This document shows positions 37,060 through 45,931 of a DNA stretch of 64,000 bases, piece after piece. A program made the position numbers and the translations under genes. Where the stretch lies: NCBI GenBank assembly GCA_023954075.1, contig JAMLIV010000002.1, positions 1-64,000 on the forward strand, given 5' to 3'. A model generated the notes under the pieces. That model worked only from the letters and a program-made list of their open reading frames with translations, was not told the origin of the DNA and ran no database searches. This DNA is from Lysobacteraceae bacterium. Its GTDB lineage: Bacteria; Pseudomonadota; Gammaproteobacteria; Xanthomonadales; Xanthomonadaceae. The stretch's first letter is position 1. Every line of letters starts with the position of its first letter.

Positions 37060-37667
37060 TGGAACCTGCCGCGCGCCTGGTTCTGGCCAGCCACAACGCC
37101 GGCAAGCTCGCCGAGCTGCGCGCGCTGCTGGGCGCGGCCGGCATGACGGTCGTGCCGCAGGCGCAGTTCGGCATCGATGAAGTCGAGGAAACCGGCGCCA
37201 CCTTCGTGGAAAACGCGCTCATCAAGGCGCGCCACGCCAGCCGCATCTCGGGGCTGCCGGCATTGGCCGATGATTCGGGCCTGTGCGTGGACGCGCTCGG
37301 CGGCGCGCCGGGACTGCATTCGGCGCGCTACGCCGGCTCGGACGGCGACGCGCAGGCCAACATCCTGAAACTGCTCGACGCGTTGGCCGGAATTCCCGAC
37401 GCCCACCGCGGCGCGCACTTCCACTGCACCCTCGTGCTGCTGCGCCACCCGGACGATCCCGCGCCGCTGGTCTGCGAAGGCCGCTGGCGCGGGCGCATCC
37501 TGCACGCCCCGCAGGGCGAGGACGGCTTCGGCTACGACCCGGTGTTTTTCGACGAGGCCAGCGGCCAGAGCGCGGCCGAGCTCAGCCGCGAGGAAAAGGC
37601 CGCGGTCAGCCACCGCGGCCGGGCGCTGCGGCAGCTGATGGCGGCGCTGGCGCGCGAACCGCTCTAG
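37059..37667 (+). CDS. rdgB: dITP/XTP pyrophosphatase (HAM1 family)
   Basis: The protein has 202 residues. The family start LVLASHNAGKLAELRALL, the metal-binding ALADDSGLCVDAL, and the nucleotide-recognition GFGYDPVFF and SHRGRAL motifs are all present. It removes non-canonical purine nucleotides such as dITP and XTP from the pool in the cytosol. The start codon overlaps the dacC stop, so translation is coupled. purC follows 30 bases downstream. Confidence 0.95.
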   Translation: MEPAARLVLASHNAGKLAELRALLGAAGMTVVPQAQFGIDEVEETGATFVENALIKARHASRISGLPALADDSGLCVDALGGAPGLHSARYAGSDGDAQANILKLLDALAGIPDAHRGAHFHCTLVLLRHPDDPAPLVCEGRWRGRILHAPQGEDGFGYDPVFFDEASGQSAAELSREEKAAVSHRGRALRQLMAALAREPL

Positions 37668-37697
37668 AGTGTTTCCCTTCCATCGCATGGACGCCCC

Positions 37698-38582
37698 GTG
37701 ACCACCACGCTGCATACTTCCGACCTGCCCGGCCTCGAACTCCTGCATCGGGGCAAGGTGCGCGATGTCTACGCGCTCGACGCCCGACGCCTGCTGATGG
37801 TCGCCACCGACCGGCTTTCGGCCTTCGACGTGGTGCTGCCCGACCCGATCCCGGGCAAGGGCGAGGTGCTGACGCGGCTGTCGAACTTCTGGTTCGGCAA
37901 GACCGCGCACCTGATGCCCAACCACCTGCTCGACGCGGCACCGGAAAGCGTCCTGCCCGAGGGCGTGGATGCATCGCTGTATCGCCACCGCAGCGTGATC
38001 GCGCGCCGGCTGCGGGCGCTGCCGGTCGAAGCGGTGGTGCGCGGCTACCTGATCGGCTCGGGCTGGAAGGACTACCGCGCCACCGGCGCGCTGTGCGGCA
38101 TCGCGCTGCCGACCGGCCTGCGCCAGGCCGAGCGCCTGCCCGAACCGATCTTCACGCCCTCCTCGAAGGCCGCGGTCGGCGAACACGACGAAAACATCTC
38201 CTTCGACCGCGTGGTGGAACTCATCGGCAGCGAGCTGGCCGAGCGGGTGCGCGAGGCGACGCTTTCGATTTACCGCTTTGCCGCCGATTTCGCCGCGCAG
38301 CGAGGCATCATCATCGCCGACACCAAGCTCGAATTCGGGCTGGACGAAGACGGCACGCTGCGGGTGATGGACGAGATGCTCACGCCAGATTCTTCGCGTT
38401 TCTGGCCGGCCGAGGAATACCGGGTCGGCAGCAGCCCGCCCAGCTACGACAAGCAGTTCGTGCGCGACTGGCTGGAAACCCGGGACTGGAACAAGACCGC
38501 GCCCGGCCCGCGCCTGCCCGAGGCGGTGATTGCCGGCACCCAGGCCCGCTACGCCGAAGCGCTGCGGCGGCTGACGGCATAA
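37698..38582 (+). CDS. purC: Phosphoribosylaminoimidazole-succinocarboxamide synthase
   Basis: The protein has 294 residues, the longer SAICAR synthase type. It opens [12 protein letters not shown] with the ATP-binding [20 protein letters not shown], and has [13 protein letters not shown] and the metal-binding [10 protein letters not shown]. It joins aspartate to CAIR in purine synthesis. The start codon is GTG, 30 bases after rdgB. An almost perfect hairpin follows the stop. Confidence 0.95.
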   Translation: MTTTLHTSDLPGLELLHRGKVRDVYALDARRLLMVATDRLSAFDVVLPDPIPGKGEVLTRLSNFWFGKTAHLMPNHLLDAAPESVLPEGVDASLYRHRSVIARRLRALPVEAVVRGYLIGSGWKDYRATGALCGIALPTGLRQAERLPEPIFTPSSKAAVGEHDENISFDRVVELIGSELAERVREATLSIYRFAADFAAQRGIIIADTKLEFGLDEDGTLRVMDEMLTPDSSRFWPAEEYRVGSSPPSYDKQFVRDWLETRDWNKTAPGPRLPEAVIAGTQARYAEALRRLTA

Positions 38583-38594
38583 CCCGATGACTGC

Positions 38595-38621
38595 CTCTCC
38601 CCCATCGCCGATGGGGTAGAG
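38595..38621 (+). terminator. Hairpin after purC
   Basis: CTCTCCCCCAT (38595-38605) pairs with ATGGGGTAGAG (38611-38621) with one mismatch and a CGCCG loop, 13 bases beyond the purC stop. A short A-run follows, not a U-run, so termination strength is uncertain. Confidence 0.5.
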
Positions 38622-38638
38622 CGGGAAAAACACCCCCC

Positions 38639-39526
38639 ATGCCCCGCACCCACCTCCTGCTCGTACTCACCATCTGTCTGGTCTGGGCGATCAACTTCCT
38701 GACCTCGGCGATGGCGCTGCGGGAAATTCCGCCGCTGCTGTTCTCCGCGCTGCGCCTCATGCCGCTGATGGTGCTGCTGCTGCCGTGGATGGCGCGCCCG
38801 CCGCAGGGGCGCTGGCTGGCGCTGATCACGGTGGCGCTGTGCAACGGTGCGCTGCACTTCGGGCTCAACTTCTGGGCCATCCGCGAGGCCGGCAACCTGG
38901 CCTCGCCCGCCATCGTGCTGCAAAGCTACATCCCGATGGCGGTGGTGCTCGCGGCGATCTTCCTCGGCGAAAAGATCGGGTGGCGCACCTGGACCGGGGT
39001 CGGCGTGAGCTTTGCCGGCGTGCTGGTGCTGGGCTTTGATCCGATCGTGCTGCAGGCCCCGTTCGCGCTGTTCCTGATGCTGGCCTCGGCGCTGTCGCTG
39101 GCGGTGGGCACCGTGGTCATGCGCCGGCTCACCGGCATGCATCCCATCGGCGTGCAGGGCTGGACCGCGCTGATCGCGGTCGGCCCGCTGCTGCTGTGGA
39201 GCCTGGGCGTGGAAAGCGGGCAGTGGGACGCGATCCGCAACGCCTCGCCAACGGCCTGGTTCGGCGTGGTCTGGGCCACGCTGGCGGCCTCGCTGCTGGG
39301 CCACAGCCTGTTCTACTGGCTGGTGCAGCGCCATCCGGTGTCCACGCTCACGCCCTACCTGCTGATTTCCCCGGTGATCGCGGTGGCGCTGGGCATCGTT
39401 TTCTGGGGCGACCGCCCCGGCCCGCGCCTGTACCTGGGCGCGGCGATGGTGCTGGGCGGGGTGCTGTTCATCTCGCTGCGCGCCCGGGTGCGCGCGCGCA
39501 AGCTGCCCGAACCCACCGACATCTGA
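38639..39526 (+). CDS. DMT superfamily permease (EamA domains)
   Basis: The protein has 295 residues with ten predicted membrane helices in two EamA repeats. The first has LVWAINFLTSAMALREIPPLLFSALRL; the second has LGHSLFYWLVQRHPVSTLTPYLLISPVIAVALG and a closing GAAMVLGGVLF helix. Members of this family export amino acids or metabolites across the inner membrane; the substrate here is unknown. It lies 56 bases after purC and converges on the next gene. Confidence 0.88.
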   Translation: MPRTHLLLVLTICLVWAINFLTSAMALREIPPLLFSALRLMPLMVLLLPWMARPPQGRWLALITVALCNGALHFGLNFWAIREAGNLASPAIVLQSYIPMAVVLAAIFLGEKIGWRTWTGVGVSFAGVLVLGFDPIVLQAPFALFLMLASALSLAVGTVVMRRLTGMHPIGVQGWTALIAVGPLLLWSLGVESGQWDAIRNASPTAWFGVVWATLAASLLGHSLFYWLVQRHPVSTLTPYLLISPVIAVALGIVFWGDRPGPRLYLGAAMVLGGVLFISLRARVRARKLPEPTDI

Positions 39527-39540
39527 CACCCGGAAAAGAG

Positions 39541-39582
39541 CCGCGCCCGGGAACAGGCCGGGCGCGGGGTGCACGATGCACC
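39541..39582. terminator. Tandem hairpins between convergent genes
   Basis: CCGCGCCCGG (39541-39550) pairs perfectly with CCGGGCGCGG (39558-39567). A second hairpin GGTGCA/TGCACC occupies 39568-39582. They lie between the ends of the EamA gene and the convergent secreted-protein gene, so they probably serve as a bidirectional transcription end. Confidence 0.65.
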
Positions 39583-39596
39583 GAGAGAGAAAGCGA

Positions 39597-41228
39597 TTAC
39601 CAGCAGGCCGGGCGCGCGCTTTCCATGCCGTCGGAGAACAGGCAGACGTGGTCCTCGGTGGCCCCCTTGAGGGCGGTCACCGTGGGGTCGAAGTCGGTGC
39701 CGTTCCATTTCCGGGTGCCGATCAGCGCCAATCGGTCGCCGAAGGCTCCCGACGCGACCATGTCGAACGGCCGCGACCACCAGGTAGTGGTGTCCGGGTC
39801 GGAGGCGGAATAGTCGACCTTCAGCTGCGTGTACAGGCGGTTGCCGTCCTGGCCGAACTGCTGCACCAGGGTATGGACGTGCCGGTCGGGCTCCCCGAAC
39901 AGAGGGAGTCCGTTCTGCTGGAAGCGCTGCGCCACCGCCAGGTCTCGATTGGAGCGCTCGACGATCGCTACCGGGATCGCGGCGGGCATGTAGACGGGGA
40001 TCGTCAACAATGACCGCGGCGGATCCACCAGACAGGCCCGCGTCGTGTAATTGGCATTGCCGGCGCAGAAGCTCGTGTCCCAGGTTCCGTCGTTGCCCAG
40101 TCGCCCCATGATCATGGGCTTGGCATCGGCGCTGTCGGTTGCCGACCAGCCCGCATAGACAAGCTTGCCGCCGTAGCCGGAGCCGTTGCGCAGCACCGCC
40201 AGCGCCGTCACGGCGTCGGCCTTGCTTCCGGTGTTGTCGCTCTCGTAATAGACATCCCGCCAGTTCCAGCCGCTGATCGTGGCGCCCGTGGTCGGGTTCA
40301 GGCCGAGGATGAAGCCGTCGCTGTCGGGATTTGCGCGCATCACCTCGCCACCGACGTACAGCCGCTGTCCGCCCGTCGCGCTCGCGGGCGTCAGCGCCAT
40401 GGCGTTGATGGCCGCCGTCACGCCCGTGGCTGCGGCCCACGACGGCAGTCCGATCACGTGGCCGTTGGTACCGAACGTGGTCACCGGCGTTCCGCCCGAT
40501 GACCCGGTTGCGCCGGCGGGCTGCATCAGGGTGACCGCCAGCTCGGTGCCGCGATCGGCATTGGTGATTTTCGCGGCGACAAAAAGGCCATAGCGCTTGT
40601 CGTAGAGCAGGCGCGTGGGCGTGGCGGCCGTGCGCGGGGCGGTCAGCGGATACGACAGCTTGCCGCCGGAGGTCGGACTGTGGCACGTGGTCCCCGCCTC
40701 CAGGCGATGGCAGCCCACCCGTTTCTCACCCGCGTGCAGGATGTAGAGCTCGCCGTACTGACCCATCGCCACATCGGCGATGGAGCTGCTGGCATTCTCG
40801 GCCTGCAGCCAGCCGTTGGTGCCGAAGTCCAGGTCAAGCGCCCCGTTGACCTTGAGGCGCGTCACCATCACCTTCTCCAGCGTATTCGCCGCGTTCTTCT
40901 GGCGGACAGCGACGTAGTAGCCGAGGTGGACGGGAATCGTGATCGGAGGATTCCCGATGGTCGCCGAGCCCATCCACGGAAACACCCGGATGCCGTCCTC
41001 GACGTCGGACCAGCCCGTATTCATGGGCGGTTCGATGGGCCTCATGCCGGTGACGTTGAACCCGGTATCGAACTCCAGCCCCGGCGCTGCCGCCAGCGCC
41101 GCGGCGGCCATTTCGATCGCCTGCTCCTCGTCGATCTGCTGCTTGTGTTGCGATTCGGGCGCATCGGCGGCCAGCGCCGCACCGAACGCGAACAGCGCAA
41201 GCAGCGGCAGGTAGCAAATCTGTCTCAT
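39597..41228 (-). CDS. Secreted protein with delta-60-like repeats, unknown function
   Basis: The protein has 543 residues with a signal peptide (about 1-21). Stretches such as LDLDFGTNGWLQAENASSSIADVAMGQYGELYILHAG and PVTTFGTNGHVIGL resemble delta-60 beta-propeller repeats, in which a roughly 55-residue unit contains FG-NG. No catalytic residues were recognised. Cysteines are paired sparsely, as in exported proteins. The C-terminus reads CLFSDGMESARPACW, similar to the FxDGFE motif seen in the Rhs core here and in secreted proteins of this lineage. The ATG at 41228 has an AGGAGAG site. It stands alone between a convergent EamA gene and oleC. Confidence 0.75.
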   Translation of the reverse strand: MRQICYLPLLALFAFGAALAADAPESQHKQQIDEEQAIEMAAAALAAAPGLEFDTGFNVTGMRPIEPPMNTGWSDVEDGIRVFPWMGSATIGNPPITIPVHLGYYVAVRQKNAANTLEKVMVTRLKVNGALDLDFGTNGWLQAENASSSIADVAMGQYGELYILHAGEKRVGCHRLEAGTTCHSPTSGGKLSYPLTAPRTAATPTRLLYDKRYGLFVAAKITNADRGTELAVTLMQPAGATGSSGGTPVTTFGTNGHVIGLPSWAAATGVTAAINAMALTPASATGGQRLYVGGEVMRANPDSDGFILGLNPTTGATISGWNWRDVYYESDNTGSKADAVTALAVLRNGSGYGGKLVYAGWSATDSADAKPMIMGRLGNDGTWDTSFCAGNANYTTRACLVDPPRSLLTIPVYMPAAIPVAIVERSNRDLAVAQRFQQNGLPLFGEPDRHVHTLVQQFGQDGNRLYTQLKVDYSASDPDTTTWWSRPFDMVASGAFGDRLALIGTRKWNGTDFDPTVTALKGATEDHVCLFSDGMESARPACW

Positions 41229-41442
41229 GATGTTTCTCTCCTGAAAGTGGACTGGGCGCGTCATCAGCGCGCTCATCAGGTAGAAACACGGTTTCATGGA
41301 AGAACATGACCCGGCGGACGGAGCGGGCGCGTTCCGGATCGGCCCGGAACCGGGCAGGATTCAATCAGCGGCGTTGCGAATGGAAGTTGAATCCGCCGCC
41401 GCAGCTTCACGTACGAAACCAATCCGCAGCAAGCTGCGCGGC

Positions 41443-43110
41443 TCAGCGCATTCTCGCACTCGCCCAGCGCGCCAGCGCCTCGCGCCCGATCTTGGCGTTG
41501 TGGCGGATGTCCACCGGGAACCCGGGGTGGAACAGGAGGCGCTGCACGCGCGCGGTGTGCGGGTGGCGTTGGCCGAGGTTGAGGAGTTCGGCCTCGATGC
41601 GCTCGCGCGCGGCCTCGGCCGTGCCGGGCTCCAGCTCCACGCACAGCACGGGCATTTGTGCGCCTTTTTCGCCTACGCCGACCAGGGCGCTGCGGCGCAC
41701 CGCGGTATGGGTATTGAAGACCGGCTCCACCTGCTCGGTGTAGAGCGGGCCGTCGGCCGCCTCCACGCGCTGGCTTTTGCGCCCGCAGAACCACAGCCGC
41801 CCGCCCTCGTCGATCCAGCCGAGGTCGCCCATGCGGTGCAGGATGCGGCTGCTGCCGTCGGCGAGGGTTTCGCGGATCTTGGCCTGCGCCGTGGCTTCGG
41901 GGCGGTTGAAGTATTCGTCGGTGGCGGTGGGACCGGCGACGACGATTTCCCCGACGTCGCCCGGTGCCGCCAACAGCTCGTCGCGCCACTGCGCGATGGG
42001 CTCGTCCACGATGCGGATGATGCGCACGTCGTTGGGGGCCACCGGGCGACCGACGCAGGTGCCGGCACCGGCCTCGGTGGCGGCGCGCGTGGCGCGCAGC
42101 TCGCGCCCTTCGATCAGGGCCACCGGCAGGCATTCGGTGGCACCGTAGGGCGTCCAGATGTTGGCGTCCTCAGGCAGCATCGCGGCCATGCGCGCCACCA
42201 CCGCCGGCGGCACCGGCGCGCCGGCGGACATCACCCGGCGCAGGGTGGCAAGCCTCACGCCGTGGGCTTCCCCGTAGCGGCTGAGGGTATCGAGCAGCGC
42301 CGGCGAACCGAACATCTGGGTGACGCCGAAGCGCCGGATCGCGTCGATCAGCTTGCGCGGGTCGGCCTGCGCCGGGCGGGTCGGGTCCATGGCGGGAATG
42401 ACGCTGGTGATGCCGAGCGCGGGGTCGAACAGCGCGAACGGCGGAAAGGTCGGAAGATCCACGCCGCCCGGCTCGATGCCGAGCATCTGCCCGAGCATTT
42501 CGACCTGCGCGACGAAGTGCCGATGGCGATACACCACGCCCTTGGGCATGCCGGTGGAGCCGGAGGTGAACAGGATCGCCGCGATCTCGTCGGGCGCGGT
42601 GTCCGCCAGGGTGAAGTCTTCGCCGGCGCTTTGCGCGATGAGCCCGTCGAGCGTGTGGCCGCCCCAGAACCAGCGCCGCCCCACGGTGAGGTTGATCCGG
42701 CAGCTCCTGCGCGCCCAGCCGAGCACGACGCGCGCCGCATGCGCCAGCGGGATGCCGATGAAGGCGGTCGGCGCGGCCTCGTCCAGGCACTGCTTGAGCG
42801 CGCGCCGGTTGATGCCCGGGTCGATCAGCACCGGCACCACGCCGGCCTTGAACATCGCGAACATCAGCAGGAACAGCTCGGGCGAAGGCCGCACCATCAG
42901 CGCCGCGCGGGTGCCGCGCACGATGCCGGCGCGGGCGAGCGCGGCGGCAACGGCGCTGCTGCGCTCCTCCAGCGCGCGCCAGGAAAGTTCGATGCCGTAG
43001 CGCACCTGTCCGTCCGGCCCGACGCCGGTGGGACAGCGGATGGCGATGGCCTCGGGCTGGCGCGCGGCCATGCCGGGCAGGGCGGCGGCGATATTGCAGG
43101 GACTGTTCAT
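41443..43110 (-). CDS. oleC: OleC-type fatty acid ligase (olefin beta-lactone synthetase)
   Basis: The protein has 555 residues and is an ANL-superfamily adenylate former. The P-loop-like motif FTSGSTGMPKG is at 181-191, with YGATECLP and the catalytic Lys region DIRHNAKIGREAL near the end. The N-terminus CNIAAALPGMAARQPEAIAIRCP is the OleC signature. In ole pathways OleC converts a beta-hydroxy acid to a beta-lactone that OleB decarboxylates to a long-chain alkene. No oleA, oleB or oleD is adjacent: a ParA gene diverges upstream and a secreted protein lies downstream. Either the cluster is dispersed or the enzyme has another role. Confidence 0.82.
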   Translation of the reverse strand: MNSPCNIAAALPGMAARQPEAIAIRCPTGVGPDGQVRYGIELSWRALEERSSAVAAALARAGIVRGTRAALMVRPSPELFLLMFAMFKAGVVPVLIDPGINRRALKQCLDEAAPTAFIGIPLAHAARVVLGWARRSCRINLTVGRRWFWGGHTLDGLIAQSAGEDFTLADTAPDEIAAILFTSGSTGMPKGVVYRHRHFVAQVEMLGQMLGIEPGGVDLPTFPPFALFDPALGITSVIPAMDPTRPAQADPRKLIDAIRRFGVTQMFGSPALLDTLSRYGEAHGVRLATLRRVMSAGAPVPPAVVARMAAMLPEDANIWTPYGATECLPVALIEGRELRATRAATEAGAGTCVGRPVAPNDVRIIRIVDEPIAQWRDELLAAPGDVGEIVVAGPTATDEYFNRPEATAQAKIRETLADGSSRILHRMGDLGWIDEGGRLWFCGRKSQRVEAADGPLYTEQVEPVFNTHTAVRRSALVGVGEKGAQMPVLCVELEPGTAEAARERIEAELLNLGQRHPHTARVQRLLFHPGFPVDIRHNAKIGREALARWASARMR

Positions 43111-43179
43111 TGCGCCAGTCTACCGGCGGGGCGATGCGGCTCGCGCTAAAGTGGCGGCGTATCCTGACCGGAGCGACGC

Positions 43180-43818
43180 ATGTTCCGCATCCTCGTGGCC
43201 AGCGCCAAGGGCGGCGTCGGCAAGACCACCATCTCCACCACGCTCGCCGGTGCCTTCGCCACCCAGGGCAAGGCCACCGCGCTGGTGGACGCCGATCCGC
43301 AGGAGTCTTCCCGCCACTGGTGCGAGCGGCGCGGCGCGGCGGGCGGCGTGGCCGGCGTGGACGGCACCCGGCGCAAATGGGCGCGGCGCGTGCCCGACGG
43401 CACCCAGCGCGTCGTGATCGACGCCGCCGCCGGTGCCATGCCCAAGGATCTCGAAGGCTTTCTGGAAGTGGCCGACGCGGTGCTGGTGCCGGTGCTTCCC
43501 ACGGTGATGGACATGGAAGCCACGGTGCGCTTCCTCAACGCGCTGGCCGAACATCCGCGCGTGGCGCGCGGCGCGCTGCCGGTGGGGCTGGTCGCCAACC
43601 GCCTGCGACCGTGGACCCAGGCCTCGCAGCAGGCCATCGCCCAGCTTTCGCAGTGGCCCTGTGAGCTGGTCGCGCAGCTGCGCGATACCCAGGCCTATGC
43701 GCTCATGGTCGGGCTGGGCAAATGCCTGTTCGATTACCACTCGCAGAACGTGCGCGAGCACCAGCAGGACTGGGTGCCGCTGCTGCACTGGCTGGAGCAC
43801 GCGCGCCGGGGCGGATGA
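43180..43818 (+). CDS. ParA family ATPase
   Basis: The protein has 212 residues and is a deviant Walker ATPase. It has KGGVGKT (10-16) with the early Lys, DADPQESS (Asp of Walker A'), and VVIDAAAGAMPKD as Walker B. The length suits the short MinD/ParA-like proteins that position cargo on the nucleoid. No parB neighbour is present, so it is not a chromosome-partition par operon; it more likely positions another complex. It diverges from oleC with 69 bases between. Confidence 0.85.
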   Translation: MFRILVASAKGGVGKTTISTTLAGAFATQGKATALVDADPQESSRHWCERRGAAGGVAGVDGTRRKWARRVPDGTQRVVIDAAAGAMPKDLEGFLEVADAVLVPVLPTVMDMEATVRFLNALAEHPRVARGALPVGLVANRLRPWTQASQQAIAQLSQWPCELVAQLRDTQAYALMVGLGKCLFDYHSQNVREHQQDWVPLLHWLEHARRGG

Positions 43819-43845
43819 CCGCCGGACGCGGAACCCGCCGCCCGG

Positions 43846-44424
43846 TCAGCGCTCCAGGAAGTTCCGCAAGAGCGCGTGGCCGTGCTCGGTGAGGATCGAC
43901 TCGGGGTGGAACTGCACGCCCTCCACCGGATACTCGCGGTGGCGGATGCCCATGATCTCCTCCATCGAGCCGTCCGGGTTTTCCGTCCAGGCGGTGACTT
44001 CCAGCGCCTCGGGCAGACTGGCCTTGTCCACCACCAGCGAGTGGTAGCGCGTGGCCTCGTAGTCGTCCGGCAGGCCCGCAAACACCCCGGTGCCGCGATG
44101 GCGGATGCGCGAGGTCTTGCCGTGCATGATCCTGCCGGCGCGCACCACCGTGCCGCCGTACGCCTGGCCGATGCTCTGGTGCCCGAGGCACACGCCCAGG
44201 ATCGGCGTGGTCGGCCCGAGGCGCTCGATCATCTCCAGCGACACCCCCGCCTCGTTGGGTGTGCACGGCCCCGGCGAGATCACGATGTGGCTGGGTGCCA
44301 GCGCGCGGATCTCGTCCACCGTCAGCGCATCGTTGCGCTCCACCCGCACCTCCGCCCCCAGCATCTGGAAGTACTGCACGAGGTTGAAGGTGAAGCTGTC
44401 GTAGTTGTCGATCATCAGCAGCAT
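43846..44424 (-). CDS. trpG: Anthranilate / aminodeoxychorismate synthase glutaminase subunit
   Basis: The protein has 192 residues and is a class I glutamine amidotransferase. The nucleophile is Cys79 in GVCLGHQ; His173 and Glu175 in QFHPES complete the triad. It opens [19 protein letters not shown], typical of TrpG/PabA. It supplies ammonia from glutamine for tryptophan or folate precursors. Which partner (TrpE or PabB) it serves is not decided by the sequence, since neither is nearby. Convergent with the ParA gene 27 bases away. Confidence 0.92.
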   Translation of the reverse strand: MLLMIDNYDSFTFNLVQYFQMLGAEVRVERNDALTVDEIRALAPSHIVISPGPCTPNEAGVSLEMIERLGPTTPILGVCLGHQSIGQAYGGTVVRAGRIMHGKTSRIRHRGTGVFAGLPDDYEATRYHSLVVDKASLPEALEVTAWTENPDGSMEEIMGIRHREYPVEGVQFHPESILTEHGHALLRNFLER

Positions 44425-44847
44425 GGCGCGTCCATCTTCCTGATTCCAAATACACATAGGCACCGCGAACCTCGTGGATACCCGCTTCGATACCCGCAGA
44501 TTCGCAACCTGCCCCACTCGCAAGCCGGTCATTCTGCAGCACGAAGGCATGGATGTCGCATGACGACAGCCAGCGGCGGTTGGGCAAAGTTGCGTCTCGG
44601 GCAACCCGGGGGCTCCAGTCGGAGCACCGGAAGTGGCCGATGCACGCGGCTGGCAAGTTCAGCGAGCGCCGGAGAGCCTGCCGCTCCGCCGACATCGCGA
44701 TGCTCCTTTGCTGTTGCTGCTCGCCGGGATCACCACCACAGCCACCATGGCCTGATTGCGCGTAAAACCAGACCAAATCGGTCCCGGTTCACTACAATGC
44801 GATCCCCTCAGGCCGCCCGCCGCCGCACGCCACCTCGCTCCCGAACC
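44425..44847. other. Intergenic stretch without a recognisable gene
   Basis: This 423-base gap separates the divergent trpG and bioC genes. Short open frames here have no recognisable similarity and no convincing start. It presumably holds both promoters. The composition is slightly less GC-rich than its flanks. No tRNA, riboswitch or repeat was seen in it. Confidence 0.6.
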
Positions 44848-45729
44848 ATGCCGCACGCTCCCTTCGACCCGCCCTCGATCCGCCGCGGCTTCGACCGCGC
44901 CGCGCGCGGCTATGCGCGGCACGCGGCGCTGCAGCAGGAGGTGGAGGCGCGGCTGCTGGATCTGCTGGACTACGTGAAGACGCCGCCGGCGCGCATCCTG
45001 GACGTGGGCTGCGGGCCGGGGACGGCGGCGCGGGCGCTGAAGAAGCGCTGGCCGAAGGCGCAGGTGGTGGCGCTGGACGGCTCGCTGGCGATGGCCGATC
45101 AGGCGCGGCGCGCGGCCGGACGCTGGCGGCCGGACTACGCCGTGGTGTGCGCCGATGCCGCCGCGCTGCCCTTCGCCGGCGGCAGCTTCGACCTGATCTT
45201 CTCCAATCTGGCGTTGCCCTGGATCACCGATCTACCGGCGCTGTTCGCGCAGTGGCGCGCGGTGCTCAATCCGGGCGGCTTCGTGGCCTGCTCCAGCCTC
45301 GGCCCGGAAACCCTGGACGAGCTGCGCGAGGCGTTTGCGGAAGATCCCGCGCCGCACGTCCACGCCTTCGCGCCGATCCAGCATCTGGGCGACGCGCTGC
45401 TGGCGGCGGGATTCCGCAACCCGGTGCTCGATGCCGACCGCTTCACCCTCACCCATCCCACGCTCGACGCGCTGATGGCCGACCTGCGCGGCGCCGGCGG
45501 CGGCAACGCGATGGCGGAGCGGCGCCGCAGCTTGACCGGGCGCGGGCGCATCGAGGCCGCGCGCGCGGCGTATGAAGCCTTCCGCACCGCGGACGGCCTG
45601 CTGCCCTCCACCTGGGAAGTCGTCAACGCCCACGCCTTCGCGCCCGAGCACGGCCAGCCGGTGCGCCAGGCCGGACACGACCTGGTGTCGGTGCCGCTTT
45701 CGCGCATTCCGATCCGGCGCAGGTCGTAA
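44848..45729 (+). CDS. bioC: Malonyl-ACP O-methyltransferase BioC
   Basis: The protein has 293 residues. It has the BioC opening IRRGFDRAARGYARHAALQQEV, the SAM motif ILDVGCGPGTAARAL, and the family block FDLIFSNLALPWITDLPALFAQWRAVLNPGG. It methylates malonyl-ACP to start pimelate-moiety synthesis for biotin. The ATG at 44848 matches the family N-terminus. Other biotin genes are not in view. A strong hairpin follows the stop. Confidence 0.9.
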   Translation: MPHAPFDPPSIRRGFDRAARGYARHAALQQEVEARLLDLLDYVKTPPARILDVGCGPGTAARALKKRWPKAQVVALDGSLAMADQARRAAGRWRPDYAVVCADAAALPFAGGSFDLIFSNLALPWITDLPALFAQWRAVLNPGGFVACSSLGPETLDELREAFAEDPAPHVHAFAPIQHLGDALLAAGFRNPVLDADRFTLTHPTLDALMADLRGAGGGNAMAERRRSLTGRGRIEAARAAYEAFRTADGLLPSTWEVVNAHAFAPEHGQPVRQAGHDLVSVPLSRIPIRRRS

Positions 45730-45784
45730 CCGAAGCAGCGGGGTGCGGATTCTTCCCGTGCCCTGGGGTGACCCTGGACGCCCG

Positions 45785-45810
45785 GCCCGCCGGCTTGCAT
45801 GCCGGCGGGC
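45785..45810 (+). terminator. Strong hairpin after bioC
   Basis: GCCCGCCGGC (45785-45794) pairs perfectly with GCCGGCGGGC (45801-45810) around a TTGCAT loop. It is 55 bases after the bioC stop and about 120 before the next gene, and probably ends the bioC transcript. Only two T's follow. Confidence 0.6.
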
Positions 45811-45931
45811 GTTCGCGGGCTCGCCGCATGCGGCTCGAAAGCCCCGCTCACCCCCCCCGACTTCCGGCATGCGCCGGCACGCGCCGGGCAGGCATACTTG
45901 CGGTTTCGCATCCGACACTGCCGAGGGGCCG

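Noticed and set aside
44553-44765. Possible small gene in the trpG-bioC interval
   Set aside because: The frame has no ribosome site, no family resemblance and composition like the opposite-strand noise.
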